Source of the DNA: Bacillota bacterium
GTDB lineage: Bacteria; Bacillota; UBA4882; UBA8346
Reading direction: 5' to 3'
DNA length: 64,000 nt
NCBI GenBank assembly: GCA_023429995.1
Contig: JAEZCE010000041.1
Span: forward strand, 1 to 64,000
Shown: in pieces, positions 16,203 through 25,920 of the stretch
Numbering within the stretch: the stretch's first letter is position 1
Layout: the number at the start of each line of letters is the position of its first letter
The notes under the pieces: model-generated
The model's input: the letters and a program-made list of their open reading frames with translations, nothing else
What the model was told of the DNA's origin: nothing
The model's database searches: none
Made by a program: the position numbers and the translations under genes

Positions 16203-17960
16203 ATGAACATGATGCTAAAAATTTTTAAATCCCGATTCAAACCCTTGAATGTTTTCAATAACTTACCCCGCATACCTTCCGGCCGCGGGCATACGATGTT
16301 TTTTCGCCGTCTATGGGACAACCTTTACAAACCGGCTACCGTTTGGCGATTTAAAACCATATTCATTGCTCTTTTGGCGCTCGGCGGATTAGAGGTTCTT
16401 CTCGGCTTTTCTTTGTTGTTTGCCATGAATCGTCAATTAGTCCATGTTTATCAGGGCTATTATAAAAAAGTCGGAATTATCAACGAAATGCAAAACAAGC
16501 TGAACGCTCTCATCAGCGAAAGGATTCCGGGAAAAGAGGTTCGCGATAAAAGTCTTTTCGCCATGAAACGCACAGCCTATCTGTTGTCGGATATTCAGCA
16601 TCCTCAAGTCATTAAAAAATTGAAACGGAGTATCGGGAAGCTGAATCTTTCCTTGAATGAACCGGTGATAAACGATTACAATATCACTTCGGAAGCCCAG
16701 AGAGCGAAAGGCCATTTGAATCAATATCAAAGGCAGCTTGACATCCAAAGACGCAAGAGCGCGAAGACGATTTACCGCAACACATGGATATTTGAAGCCT
16801 TTCTCCTGGGTATTATCCTTGCAGGAGTTGCTCTCCTTTTGAAAATAATGCTCCGGGAAGGGGAAAATCACCAGAAAGCCATCAAGCATTTCAATGCGGT
16901 TGCTGAAAAACTCGGGAACGGGGAAATCACCCCCGGGATATTGCCATACAAAACGGTCGAGCTGGAAGCGTTGCAAGTTGCGTTAAAAGAGTATTTGCAG
17001 CGCTTCTCGGAACGATACTCAAATATACTCAATAAAATCGATGAATTCACCCCTTTAGTTTGCCAACTCGGCCAATGGATCAAGAAAAATGATGCGCAAC
17101 ATGTATCGATTAAGCAGAATTTAGAAGATCTGGCCAATAAAATTCATCAAAAACTGGCTCAGTTCCCCGATTTATCCGGACAAATCCAAGAAATCAATCA
17201 AGATTTTGTAGTATCCCAAGCAGAAGCCGCAGATCTTCAAAGCGCCATTCAAGGATCGCGGGACTTATTATCGGCGGGTTCGGATCAAATTAAAACTTAC
17301 CATACGAAGTCGATTCAAAAGGGACAATATTTTCAAAAAATCGCCAGTTATCTTAAGGAATTGAAAGCCCTCCTGGATGAGATTCAAGCGACCGTCACTT
17401 CATTTTATAGTATTGCCGAACAAACCAATCTTCTGTCTTTAAACGCTTCAATCGAGGCCGCCCGCGCCGGAGAGGCCGGGGATAATTTTAGTATTGCCGC
17501 GCTGGAAATTGAAGAATTGGCTTCCAAAATATCCAAAGCATCCAAAGAACTGTTAACCCTCTCGGTAGCCATGGGGAAGAAAACTACGACGGTGATTCGT
17601 TCTTTAGAATTTTTAATGAACTTCAATAAGTCGGAAAGTAAATATCTTGACGATATCCATCAACAGATTCAAGGCTTTATCTTCCGGGTAACCGATGATT
17701 TTGAGAAAATAGCGGGCTATGGCGCCTTGATCAATCGGTATGAAGCGGAAGAACAAACCTTGGAGAATATTGCAGCGGTATTATCGAGACTTAAGGCTCA
17801 ATCACCGGTTAGTCGTGGAAAAGCAGCCGCAGCCCTCGAAGTAATTGTTAAATCCGATAAACTGGTTACATCAGTGGATGAACTGGCGGATAATTTATCG
17901 GAGTTGCGAAGAAATCTAGCTCAAATAAGGCATCAATCGAACTTGGAGGAACAATCATGA
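16203..17960 (+). CDS. Membrane protein with divergent chemoreceptor signalling domain (1)
   Basis: A 585-residue protein with two membrane helices (about 52-76 and 195-216) framing an alpha-helical extracytoplasmic region of about 118 residues. A HAMP-like segment follows, then a long coiled coil. Residues 402-440 match the tip of methyl-accepting chemotaxis proteins: IAEQTNLLSLNASIEAARAG. The usual following GRGFAVVA is changed to DNFSIAA, so CheA/CheW coupling is uncertain. It overlaps the next gene by ATGA, and the two are probably cotranslated partners. No che genes lie in the window. The N-terminal 45 residues are unusually long before the first helix. Confidence 0.75.
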   Translation: MNMMLKIFKSRFKPLNVFNNLPRIPSGRGHTMFFRRLWDNLYKPATVWRFKTIFIALLALGGLEVLLGFSLLFAMNRQLVHVYQGYYKKVGIINEMQNKLNALISERIPGKEVRDKSLFAMKRTAYLLSDIQHPQVIKKLKRSIGKLNLSLNEPVINDYNITSEAQRAKGHLNQYQRQLDIQRRKSAKTIYRNTWIFEAFLLGIILAGVALLLKIMLREGENHQKAIKHFNAVAEKLGNGEITPGILPYKTVELEALQVALKEYLQRFSERYSNILNKIDEFTPLVCQLGQWIKKNDAQHVSIKQNLEDLANKIHQKLAQFPDLSGQIQEINQDFVVSQAEAADLQSAIQGSRDLLSAGSDQIKTYHTKSIQKGQYFQKIASYLKELKALLDEIQATVTSFYSIAEQTNLLSLNASIEAARAGEAGDNFSIAALEIEELASKISKASKELLTLSVAMGKKTTTVIRSLEFLMNFNKSESKYLDDIHQQIQGFIFRVTDDFEKIAGYGALINRYEAEEQTLENIAAVLSRLKAQSPVSRGKAAAALEVIVKSDKLVTSVDELADNLSELRRNLAQIRHQSNLEEQS

Positions 17961-19699
17961 GCCGGTTCAAGCCCCGATCCACTTCGAAAAATTATGGAGT
18001 TAAGTCTGATTTTAATTTCCTCGGTTTTCGGGGGAAAATATATGCCGCGGCGATTGTTTTTTTAATTGGAATTTTTTTAGAAGGAACTTTGGTTTTTACG
18101 GTGTGTGCCACCACTCATGATGAAATGCAAAAATCCTATCAAGTTTGGGAACAATCACGGAATGAAATTCATAAATTAACGGCTCTTTCCGCTTCCCTTC
18201 TTAAAAGATATCAGACAAGTTTAGCGCAGGGGACTCTAGTTGCGACTTCTGATCTTCAAGTAAAGTTTTCCCGGGAAATGGCGCTTGTTCTTAGCCATAT
18301 GCAGGATTTGTACAGCAATGAAAAAGCTTATCGGGCCAGTGAGCGACTTTTGATCCGAGATTACCGCCGTCTGGATGGGCAAATGAAGAGGGATAAACGC
18401 TCGACCATCTCTCCCTTACAATATTCCCGGATGAAAAGATTAAATCACCAATATACGCTTTCGTTGAAAAGGTTGGAACAACGTTTGAATCAATCTTCAA
18501 GGAATTTTCCTGCTTGGGGTTATCAGGGGTGGACTTTTCTACTGGGTTTGCTTATTCTCTCTTTGACGGCGATAATGAGCGGCGTTTTAATTTATTTCGC
18601 CGTAAAATCCCTCATCAAGCCGGCCGGGTTAATTTCTGAAAGACTTGATGCTGCGAAACAAAAAAGATTGAGTGTTGAATTACCTGAAATGTCCGAAGAG
18701 GGATTGGGGCATTTCGGCCACAGTTTAAATGATTCACTCAGACACTGGAATACTCAATTTGTAGACTCCGAAAATTCAATCCGCCGTTTTGATCAATTAT
18801 GCAAAGAGTTGGTCACCGAGATTCGCAAGACGGAATTGTTTGCAATACAACTCCAGAAGGTATCTGAAGAACTCAATGATAATTGGAATGATGAAAATCA
18901 ATTGATTGGAAGCGCTCATAGTCAATTGTCGGTAATTACGAATAACGGGGAAGAATTGCAAAAAATTCCCCAGCAGCTCGCCGTGATTTACCATGGCACA
19001 AACAATCAATTAACAGTGGTTTGCGACCAAATCCAAAATATATTAAGTCAAAATTCCGAGGTTCATGATGAATCCATTGAAATTGCGGATTTAGCAAAGA
19101 ATTTGGACGATGCTTCGGTAAAGATCAAAGGAGTTATTTCCATTCTCAATGATGTTTCTGAACGGACCGAACTTTTGGCTTTCAACACGGCAATCCAAGC
19201 TGCAAGAGCGGGTGATAAAGGGCTTGGGTTCGGAGTTGTGGCAAAAGAAATCGCCAGACTGGTTGAATATTCCAAAAAAGCTTCGATACAGTTAAGCAAC
19301 ATGCTGAACAGAATTAATGGAAAAAATGAGGATATTTTGAATTTAATTCATCAGTCTTCGGAGACTTATTCCGTTTCGTTCGTGGTTTGCGAAGAAGTTG
19401 GGAAAAGTTGTGAAGAGTTATTCGGGATAGCGCAAGCGAATTTTGCGAATATCGAAAAGTTGATTTCGGTTATGGAAACCCTTCTTGTACAAAGTAAACA
19501 GTTGTCGGGAGAAATCAGTCAGGCGATTCAGTTGACCGGTGAAGACAATTTCGGTAATCTTGATTTTGATTTGGAAACCCTCGATTATCAACTGAATGTT
19601 AAAGAAGCCAACCGGATCGCCTCTAGAGTCAGTGAACTTTCGGAACAATTGAGGACTTTGGCTGAAACTGCAATCCCGGAAGAAGATTTTGTATCTTGA
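17957..19699 (+). CDS. Membrane protein with divergent chemoreceptor signalling domain (2)
   Basis: A 580-residue paralogue of the preceding protein with the same plan: membrane helices at about 28-50 and 192-215, a helical outer region, and a cytoplasmic coiled coil. The receptor tip at about 397-435 reads NDVSERTELLAFNTAIQAAR followed by GLGFGVVAKEIARLVE. It is closer to the chemoreceptor consensus in the second half than its partner. The start overlaps the previous stop by 4 bases. Complementary degeneration of the two tips suggests a heteromeric receptor, but this is inference. Confidence 0.75.
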   Translation: MSRFKPRSTSKNYGVKSDFNFLGFRGKIYAAAIVFLIGIFLEGTLVFTVCATTHDEMQKSYQVWEQSRNEIHKLTALSASLLKRYQTSLAQGTLVATSDLQVKFSREMALVLSHMQDLYSNEKAYRASERLLIRDYRRLDGQMKRDKRSTISPLQYSRMKRLNHQYTLSLKRLEQRLNQSSRNFPAWGYQGWTFLLGLLILSLTAIMSGVLIYFAVKSLIKPAGLISERLDAAKQKRLSVELPEMSEEGLGHFGHSLNDSLRHWNTQFVDSENSIRRFDQLCKELVTEIRKTELFAIQLQKVSEELNDNWNDENQLIGSAHSQLSVITNNGEELQKIPQQLAVIYHGTNNQLTVVCDQIQNILSQNSEVHDESIEIADLAKNLDDASVKIKGVISILNDVSERTELLAFNTAIQAARAGDKGLGFGVVAKEIARLVEYSKKASIQLSNMLNRINGKNEDILNLIHQSSETYSVSFVVCEEVGKSCEELFGIAQANFANIEKLISVMETLLVQSKQLSGEISQAIQLTGEDNFGNLDFDLETLDYQLNVKEANRIASRVSELSEQLRTLAETAIPEEDFVS

Positions 19700-19717
19700 C
19701 TGAGGTGGGGTATAATT

Positions 19718-19823
19718 TAGTAGAGCGTATCGTAAATAAATGGTAATCAGAAATGGGGAAGATACGCTCCACTTAAGTAAAACGTTCACAATCATTGAGT
19801 AGTTTTTAGAGAACGTTTTACTA
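19718..19823 (+). repeat. Double-hairpin repeat, family B copy 1
   Basis: Two hairpins follow each other: TAGAGCGTATC pairs with GATACGCTCCA, and AGTAAAACGTTC pairs with GAACGTTTTACT. The reverse complement of 37221-37349 aligns along the whole length, with near identity outside one internal segment. Ends read TAGTAGAGC and TTTTACTAG, so the outer CTAGTA-like bases are inverted. It is non-coding and lies between the receptor-like gene and tsaD. Confidence 0.75.
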
Positions 19824-19857
19824 GAGGTAGAAATCACTAAGAGAACATGGGGTTAAG

Positions 19858-20865
19858 ATGGCTCAATTTTTAACACTTGGCATTGAAACATCCTGCGATG
19901 ATACTTCGGTCGCCGTAATTGAAGATGGTTTTAAAATACGAAGTAATATCATCTCTTCCCAGATTGATTTACATCAGAGATTCGGAGGGGTCGTGCCTGA
20001 ATTAGCGGCCCGTTCTCATCTGGAAGCTATAGCGCCGATCTATCAATTGGCGCTGGAAGAAGCCGGCGTGGCTATTCAAGATATTCAATTGATTGCCTCT
20101 ACCTATGGACCGGGTCTGGTTGGAAGCTTACTCACCGGTTTATCCTTTGCAAAAGGATTGGCTTTATCCACCCAAATACCTTTTATTGGCGTAAACCATA
20201 TTGAAGGCCATATTTATGCAAACGTATTAGGCCGCCCGGAAATAAAGCCGCCCTTGCTTTGCCTGACCGTATCCGGCGGGCATACCGATTTATTATTTAT
20301 GGAGAAATGGGGCTCTTATCAAATCTTAGGACAGACAACGGATGATGCTGCCGGGGAAGCATTTGACAAGATTGCCAGAGTTCTTGGTTTAGGTTATCCG
20401 GGTGGTCCGGTTATCGATAAAATGGCCAAAGGCGCTCGGGACGATTTGGAGTTTGTCCAAAAAGGCAACTTGACGGGAACTTATAATTTCTCTTTCAGTG
20501 GATTAAAAACGGCGGTTATCAACTATATTCAACACCAAAAACAATTGGGACTGGATCCCGATGTTCCTCGAATTGCGGCCAGCTTTCAAAAGAGCGCGGT
20601 TACACAATTGACGGCGAAACTTTTTCATGCTGTCCGTCATTATGATGTCGATACAATTTTACTTTCCGGAGGAGTGGCTGCCAATTCATTGCTGAGGGAT
20701 TATTGTCAAGGAGAGGCCAAGCGTCTTGGAAAGCAGCTTTTTTTTCCGGAATTTAAATTATGCACCGATAATGCCGCCATGATTGCTGCGGCCGGATATT
20801 TTCATTATCTGCATGAAGGGCCCGGGAATTTGGATATAACCGCTGAACCGAATTTAAAATTATGA
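19858..20865 (+). CDS. tsaD: tRNA threonylcarbamoyladenosine synthase subunit TsaD
   Basis: A 335-residue Kae1/TsaD ATPase that, with TsaB and TsaE, transfers the threonylcarbamoyl group to A37 of ANN-reading tRNAs. Family motifs: LGIETSCDDTSVAV at the start, the iron-binding NHIEGHIYA near residue 112, VSGGHTDL near 138, and LLSGGVAANSLLRD near 264. It is separated from tsaE-tsaB-rimI, which lie at 35.6-37.2 kb. The start ATG follows a GGGGT stretch. Confidence 0.95.
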   Translation: MAQFLTLGIETSCDDTSVAVIEDGFKIRSNIISSQIDLHQRFGGVVPELAARSHLEAIAPIYQLALEEAGVAIQDIQLIASTYGPGLVGSLLTGLSFAKGLALSTQIPFIGVNHIEGHIYANVLGRPEIKPPLLCLTVSGGHTDLLFMEKWGSYQILGQTTDDAAGEAFDKIARVLGLGYPGGPVIDKMAKGARDDLEFVQKGNLTGTYNFSFSGLKTAVINYIQHQKQLGLDPDVPRIAASFQKSAVTQLTAKLFHAVRHYDVDTILLSGGVAANSLLRDYCQGEAKRLGKQLFFPEFKLCTDNAAMIAAAGYFHYLHEGPGNLDITAEPNLKL

Positions 20866-21207
20866 GTTGTGGATAACTGGATCATGCGCGCCAAAGGACT
20901 TTTCCACCGGAATTTCCGGGCCAAGGAATCCAAAATTACTGCACAAAACCAAGTGAATTTCCATTGTGGACGATGTGCAAAACTAAAAAAAAAACGATAT
21001 ATTAACCTTTGGATTGTGGATAACTTGTGTATAGTGTGGAGAATTAAGCAACGGCGGTTTCCCGGAAATAAACCCAGTTAAAGTGGGCTTTTTAATCATT
21101 TGGAGCTTGCGTTAATTCTTGGAACCATGAACTTTTTAAATGTTATCAACATAATTTCCAGGCAAAATGACAATAAATTTTGTTAAAAAGTTTAAAGGAA
21201 TAAGAAT
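20866..21207 (+). other. Intergenic region with DnaA-box-like sites
   Basis: TGTGGATAA, the reverse complement of the consensus DnaA box TTATCCACA, occurs perfectly at 20868-20876 and 21015-21023. Partial matches (ATTGTGGAC near 20963, TAGTGTGGA near 21032) lie nearby, all in the same orientation. A GTG-initiated open frame at 20869 has no ribosome site and is not called. A weak hairpin CCCA/TGGG followed by CTTTTT near 21073-21095 may terminate tsaD transcription. Confidence 0.5.
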
Positions 21208-22824
21208 ATGGAATGGTCGGATTTTTCCCGGGAAAATCTCGAAGCTGCCACATCCCCCGCAATCTTTCAACGGGGAGTCGAGTATTTCCGTGGGGGACAC
21301 CTGGTGAAGGCCTGCCAAATCGGTAATCAAATCTCCGGTCTTATCACCGGAGCCGGAGGTGACTATAAAGTCCGGTTATGGTTGGAAGGCGCCCAATTGC
21401 AAGGAGACTGCAGTTGTCCTTATCCTGATTTTTGCAAGCATATGATCGCGTTAGGAATGGCTTGGCTGGAAGAGAGAACGGCATTTATCGATTTGGAGCC
21501 TAAATTATCCGCGATTTTGGGAAATCCGGTTGCTCAACGAAATATTTTGGTGGATTTAATTCGTAAAGACCCTCTCAATTTTTTAACTCTATTTCCGGAT
21601 TTGCATGAAAACAATTTTATCAGTTCCCGCGGGATTGCCAATTTAATTCGGAATATTTTCGACCTGCCGCAAATCACTATCACTCATGCGGAGGCGTTAT
21701 GGGAAAAAATCCACCGAGTTCAACAATTGATTCATCAAAAGATACAGTCCGGCGATCCTCTGGCCATCCCTCTTTGGTTGGAACTCCTGTCCGGTTATGA
21801 AAAGGCTTTTGCATCCTATCCGAATGAAGAATTGATTCAATTATGGAAAGATGAAATTCATTCCATCCCATCCTTTTTAAATGCCTGTAAGCATTCGGAA
21901 CTTGAACGGGTTTATGAGAAGGTATGGTCTTTTTATATCGATCCGGGCCTGTGGGAGTTATCGATAAGTTTGAGAGATTTGCTATGGAATCTCCATTCGT
22001 ATTGCCCGGATTTTTTGTTTAACCGTATGGATGAATGCTTCGCCGGGGAACCATCGCTATTAGTTTTAATTTCTTTGTATACTTTATTATCAGAAGCTCC
22101 ATTTGAAGATTTTCGGCTTCAAAACTGTCGGAACATTATTGTCTCTAGATTGAATGAAACAGCCGAGGGTAGTCTGTGGCTGGTTGACTCTTTGATTGAG
22201 TCCAATCTCGATCAGGCTTATCAATTGGCCCGGAGAATTTTACATCGTTTTCCGGGAGAAGAACCTCATTTCCGGGAGCGGTTGATAACCATTCATCAAA
22301 AACGCTCCGAATTTAAACAAGCTGCTTCACTCAGCTTTATCCAGTTTCGGGAAAATCGAAGTTTTGAAGAGTATCGCCGTCTGAAAATTCTTTTAGCCAA
22401 TTCCTCTGAAGATTGGCTGTTTTATTCGAAAAAGATTCGGGAATGTTTAAAAGATGCCACCGATCAATTGCTGGTGTTGCAAATTCTCATGGCAGAGGGA
22501 GAAACTCAGGAAATCAGCAACCATTTGCCCCGGATTTTTGAAGAGGAAAAGCTATTTTCATATGTCACCGGAATGCTAAGAAGTCGGATTCAAAAAAGTT
22601 TCATTCCGTTTTATCCCTGTTTTATCAAACAATTATTGCAGAGGGAAAGTTCGAATGACTGGAAAACCGCTTTGGAATTAATGGTTATTTTAAAGCGACA
22701 TTGTCTAAATCAGGAAACCGAAAGATACCACTGGATACAATTAAAAAAAGAGTTAGAGGAAATTTATCAGAATGATGCGAAATTTTCGAAAAAGTTCGCG
22801 ATGATTTTGGCGGACCTAAATTAA
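21208..22824 (+). CDS. SWIM zinc-finger protein
   Basis: A 538-residue protein with a SWIM zinc finger at residues 68-78: Cys68-x-Cys70, Cys76-x-His78 (CSCPYPDFCKH). The remaining 450 residues are helical and Leu/Glu-rich, like the tetratricopeptide-type repeats found in bacterial SWIM proteins such as YwqB-like members. No catalytic domain is recognised. SWIM domains bind nucleic acid or protein. The gene stands alone between tsaD and the threonine T-box. Function cannot be assigned. Confidence 0.75.
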   Translation: MEWSDFSRENLEAATSPAIFQRGVEYFRGGHLVKACQIGNQISGLITGAGGDYKVRLWLEGAQLQGDCSCPYPDFCKHMIALGMAWLEERTAFIDLEPKLSAILGNPVAQRNILVDLIRKDPLNFLTLFPDLHENNFISSRGIANLIRNIFDLPQITITHAEALWEKIHRVQQLIHQKIQSGDPLAIPLWLELLSGYEKAFASYPNEELIQLWKDEIHSIPSFLNACKHSELERVYEKVWSFYIDPGLWELSISLRDLLWNLHSYCPDFLFNRMDECFAGEPSLLVLISLYTLLSEAPFEDFRLQNCRNIIVSRLNETAEGSLWLVDSLIESNLDQAYQLARRILHRFPGEEPHFRERLITIHQKRSEFKQAASLSFIQFRENRSFEEYRRLKILLANSSEDWLFYSKKIRECLKDATDQLLVLQILMAEGETQEISNHLPRIFEEEKLFSYVTGMLRSRIQKSFIPFYPCFIKQLLQRESSNDWKTALELMVILKRHCLNQETERYHWIQLKKELEEIYQNDAKFSKKFAMILADLN

Positions 22825-22883
22825 TGGCTATCATTTTGTCCTTCGTTCGACAAATTTGGTTCTTTCTCCCCCTTGAAAAACAT

Positions 22884-22912
22884 TGACTAAGCCCGGTCAT
22901 GGATATATACTA
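22884..22912 (+). promoter_or_regulatory. SigA-type promoter of the thrS T-box
   Basis: TTGACT (22884-22889), 17 bases, then TATACT (22907-22912), just upstream of the T-box leader. Confidence 0.7.
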
Positions 22913-22939
22913 TTATTAATTTATTAATCCAAAATAGCT

Positions 22940-23233
22940 TGATGCGGATGAAGAGGAAATAACCATCGTAAAGCCTTCAGAGAGGGAAGCAATGTATTTG
23001 CTCGGCAAACATACATTGATCGCTGTGAACTTCCCGGCTCCATGGGTAAGACCACCTCGGACGCTCCGGACAAAGGTCGGTGCACTCGGTGTACCGGAAA
23101 TAAGTCGGCGTTGACTTCGTTACAGTTGACCAAAAGTGGGCTAAGTTCCTTATCTTTTCGTGTTTCGGGAACTTTCCAACAAGGGTGGAACCGCGGTTAA
23201 CCCCGTCCCTTTTTTTGAGGGACGGGGTATTTT
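22940..23233 (+). promoter_or_regulatory. T-box leader, threonine specifier
   Basis: GATGAAGAGGAAATAA begins stem I; the 3' specifier side GTAAG-ACC-ACCTCGGAC puts ACC (Thr) at 23051-23053. The T-box core AAGGGTGGAACCGCGG ends at 23196. The terminator CCCCGTCCCT/AGGGACGGGG (23201-23227) with T-run follows. It controls the NUDIX-thrS operon through uncharged tRNA-Thr. Confidence 0.93.
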
Positions 23234-23332
23234 TATTTGAACCTGGGCAGGCAAGTTTGACCGCCTATGGGTTGCGCCGGTGCTTTTAAACAAGTTCAAT
23301 GAAGAACTTGCCGAAAGGTTAAAGATGGGTGA

Positions 23333-23743
23333 ATGATGATTCGAGAATTTTGTGCGGGCGGTTTGGTATTCTATGAGTCGCAACTTTTAATTTTAAAACG
23401 GTTCAATGGTGTTTGGCTTTTTCCAAAAGGCCATATAGAACCGGGGGAAACTCCGGAGTTGGCTGCATTGCGGGAAGTACGGGAAGAATCGGGCCTTACG
23501 GCGCAAATCATCCGGAAACTTGATTCAACCACCTACACTTTCCTGGAGAAAGGAATGAAGCATTTAAAAACGGTGGACTGGTTTTTGATGGCGGCAGATT
23601 CCAATCTGATTTACCTGGAAAAAGAATTTTTTAATGATGGAATGTGGATTACCCAAGAACAACGGAATATTTTGTCGTTTCCTGCCGATCAGGATTTAGC
23701 CGCCAAGGCTTTTTCGATAATATCATCTTTGAAAGGGGATTAA
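23333..23743 (+). CDS. NUDIX hydrolase
   Basis: A 136-residue NUDIX protein with an intact box at about residues 35-57: GHIEPGETPELAALREVREE then SGL, matching Gx5Ex7REUxEExGU. Substrates in the family are nucleoside diphosphates linked to another group. It lies between the threonine T-box and thrS, three bases from the latter, so it is controlled by tRNA-Thr charging. Bis-adenosyl polyphosphates made by aminoacyl-tRNA synthetases are an attractive substrate, as inference. Confidence 0.88.
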   Translation: MMIREFCAGGLVFYESQLLILKRFNGVWLFPKGHIEPGETPELAALREVREESGLTAQIIRKLDSTTYTFLEKGMKHLKTVDWFLMAADSNLIYLEKEFFNDGMWITQEQRNILSFPADQDLAAKAFSIISSLKGD

Positions 23744-23746
23744 AAT

Positions 23747-25654
23747 ATGAAAATAATATTTCCAGATGGCAACCATCGTGAATATCCCGACGGCGCCACT
23801 GCATATCAGGTGGCGCAGTCCATTAGTGAAAGGCTGGCCAAAGAAGTAATTGCCGCAAAGGCCAATGATGAAATGGTTGACCTGCAACATCCTTTAACAG
23901 GAGAAGTTCATTTAAATTTGATTAAACCTACCGATCCCGAAGGGCTGGAAATCATCCGTCACTCGGCGTCGCATATTATGGCTCAGGCAGTTCAGCATTT
24001 GTATCCGGGGGTTAAATTCGCAATTGGCCCCGCTATTGAGAATGGCTTTTATTATGATTTCGATTTGCCCGAACCATTGAAACCCGAGGATTTAGCGAAG
24101 ATTGAAGCCGAAATGGCAAGGATTGTAAAAGAGGATTTGCCTTTTAGACGCTCGGAAGTTCCTAAAAAAGAGGCTCTTGAGCTTTTTCACAAAAGCGGGG
24201 CCAAGTATAAACAAGAATTGGTGGAAGGGTTGGAAGACGGATCAATATCTTTCTATCAACAAGGCGATTTTATCGACCTTTGCCGGGGTCCCCATTTGCC
24301 AAGTACCGGATGGTTGAAAGCCTTCAAGCTTATGTCTTTGGCCGGCGCATACTGGCGCGGAGATTCTAACCGGGAAATGTTGCAGCGAATTTACGGAACG
24401 GCTTTTCCGACCAAAAGTGCTCTGGATGAGTATTTAAACCGGATTGAAGAGGCTAAAAAACGGGATCACCGAAAATTAGGCAAGGAACTTGATTTGTTTG
24501 ATATCCTGGATGAAGGGCCTGGATTTCCTTTTTTTATGCCCAAAGGGATGGTGTTGCGAAATGTCTTGGAGGATTTTTGGCGGGCCGAGCATAAAAAACG
24601 GGGTTATCAGGAAATTAAAACGCCTATTATTTTAAGTGAAGAATTATGGCACCGTTCCGGACACTGGGATCATTATAAAGAAAATATGTATTTTACAAAG
24701 ATTGATGATGGAAATTTCGCAATAAAACCGATGAATTGTCCGGGCGGTATGTTGGCATATAAACGTAAGCTTCATTCTTACCGGGATTTGCCGGAACGCG
24801 TGGCTGAACTCGGATTGGTCCACCGCCATGAATTATCCGGAGCGCTTCACGGTTTGATGAGGGTTCGTTGTTTTACTCAGGATGATGCCCATATATTTAT
24901 GACAACGGAGCAAATTAAGGGCGAAGTTTTGGGAGTAATTAATCTGATTGATGATTTTTATAAAGTTTTTGGCTTTAAGTATCACGTTGAACTTTCCACC
25001 CGGCCTGAAAATTCAATGGGTTCCGATGAACAGTGGGCGATGGCGACCGATGCTCTTAGAGATGCTTTAAATACCAAGGGAATGGATTATAAAGTCAATG
25101 AAGGGGATGGAGCATTTTACGGGCCCAAAATTGATTTTCATTTGGAAGATTCAATTGGCAGGACTTGGCAGTGCGGCACCATTCAACTGGATTTTCAAAT
25201 GCCGGAAAGATTCGAGTTGACCTATATCGGCCCCGATGGCGAGAAGCACAGGCCGGTGATGATTCACCGTGTAGTATTTGGAAGTATTGAAAGATTTATT
25301 GCCATATTGACCGAGCATTATGCCGGGGCCTTTCCAACCTGGCTTGCTCCGGTTCAGGTCATTGTTTTGGCAATCAGCGAAAACCAACACCAGTATGTGC
25401 TGGAGGTCCAAAAAAAGTTGGAACAAAACGGGATTCGCGTTGAAGTGGATCTCCGCAATGAGAAGATTGGCTACCGTATCCGTGAAGCTCAGATGCAGAA
25501 AATCCCCTATATGCTGGTAGCCGGAGAACGGGAAGCCAAAGAAGGTTTGGTGGCGGTCCGTACCCGTAAAGAAGGGGAATTGGGAGCGCAACCCGTAGAA
25601 AAAGTGGTTGAAAAGATCCTGCATCAAATCGAAGAACATGAAAATCTTTCTTGA
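23747..25654 (+). CDS. thrS: Threonyl-tRNA synthetase
   Basis: A full-length class II synthetase (635 residues). The TGS domain covers about 1-60 and the editing domain follows, with HSASH near residue 72. The catalytic core shows motif 2 around VHRHELSGALHGLMRVRCFTQ-type sequence and zinc ligands including PMNCPGG and HRVVFGSIERF. The anticodon-binding domain begins at LAPVQVIVLAIS. It is the second gene of a T-box operon and is preceded by GGGGATTAAA. Confidence 0.97.
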   Translation: MKIIFPDGNHREYPDGATAYQVAQSISERLAKEVIAAKANDEMVDLQHPLTGEVHLNLIKPTDPEGLEIIRHSASHIMAQAVQHLYPGVKFAIGPAIENGFYYDFDLPEPLKPEDLAKIEAEMARIVKEDLPFRRSEVPKKEALELFHKSGAKYKQELVEGLEDGSISFYQQGDFIDLCRGPHLPSTGWLKAFKLMSLAGAYWRGDSNREMLQRIYGTAFPTKSALDEYLNRIEEAKKRDHRKLGKELDLFDILDEGPGFPFFMPKGMVLRNVLEDFWRAEHKKRGYQEIKTPIILSEELWHRSGHWDHYKENMYFTKIDDGNFAIKPMNCPGGMLAYKRKLHSYRDLPERVAELGLVHRHELSGALHGLMRVRCFTQDDAHIFMTTEQIKGEVLGVINLIDDFYKVFGFKYHVELSTRPENSMGSDEQWAMATDALRDALNTKGMDYKVNEGDGAFYGPKIDFHLEDSIGRTWQCGTIQLDFQMPERFELTYIGPDGEKHRPVMIHRVVFGSIERFIAILTEHYAGAFPTWLAPVQVIVLAISENQHQYVLEVQKKLEQNGIRVEVDLRNEKIGYRIREAQMQKIPYMLVAGEREAKEGLVAVRTRKEGELGAQPVEKVVEKILHQIEEHENLS

Positions 25655-25823
25655 AGCGGACATAAACATGACACGGAATTTGTCCAACAACGGTTGCTGT
25701 TTGGTGGGATTTAAGTTTAAAATCAAGGAGTAATTAATTCCCATTTTAGTGAGGGATTCAAAAATACATTGAAAATAGTTCACAATCAATAACAATTACC
25801 TGACAAAAACGTAAAAATCATCA

Positions 25824-25852
25824 TTGCGAAATCAGTTTATCTGAGCTATAAT
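25824..25852 (+). promoter_or_regulatory. SigA-type promoter of the liv operon
   Basis: TTGCGA (25824-25829), a 17-base spacer and TATAAT (25847-25852) lie 68 bases before livK. Confidence 0.7.
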
Positions 25853-25920
25853 TTTCTTAATTAACAACTTATATGATGGATTTCCTAAAAAAGTTGTGGA
25901 AAAAATAAGGGGGTTGTTTT

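Noticed and set aside
20869..21081. 70-codon GTG open frame after tsaD
   Set aside because: The GTG is inside a DnaA-box-like site, no ribosome site, residue content basic and not protein-like.
25655..25823. Riboswitch ahead of the liv operon
   Set aside because: No T-box, lysine or other known core was visible; only a promoter is supported.
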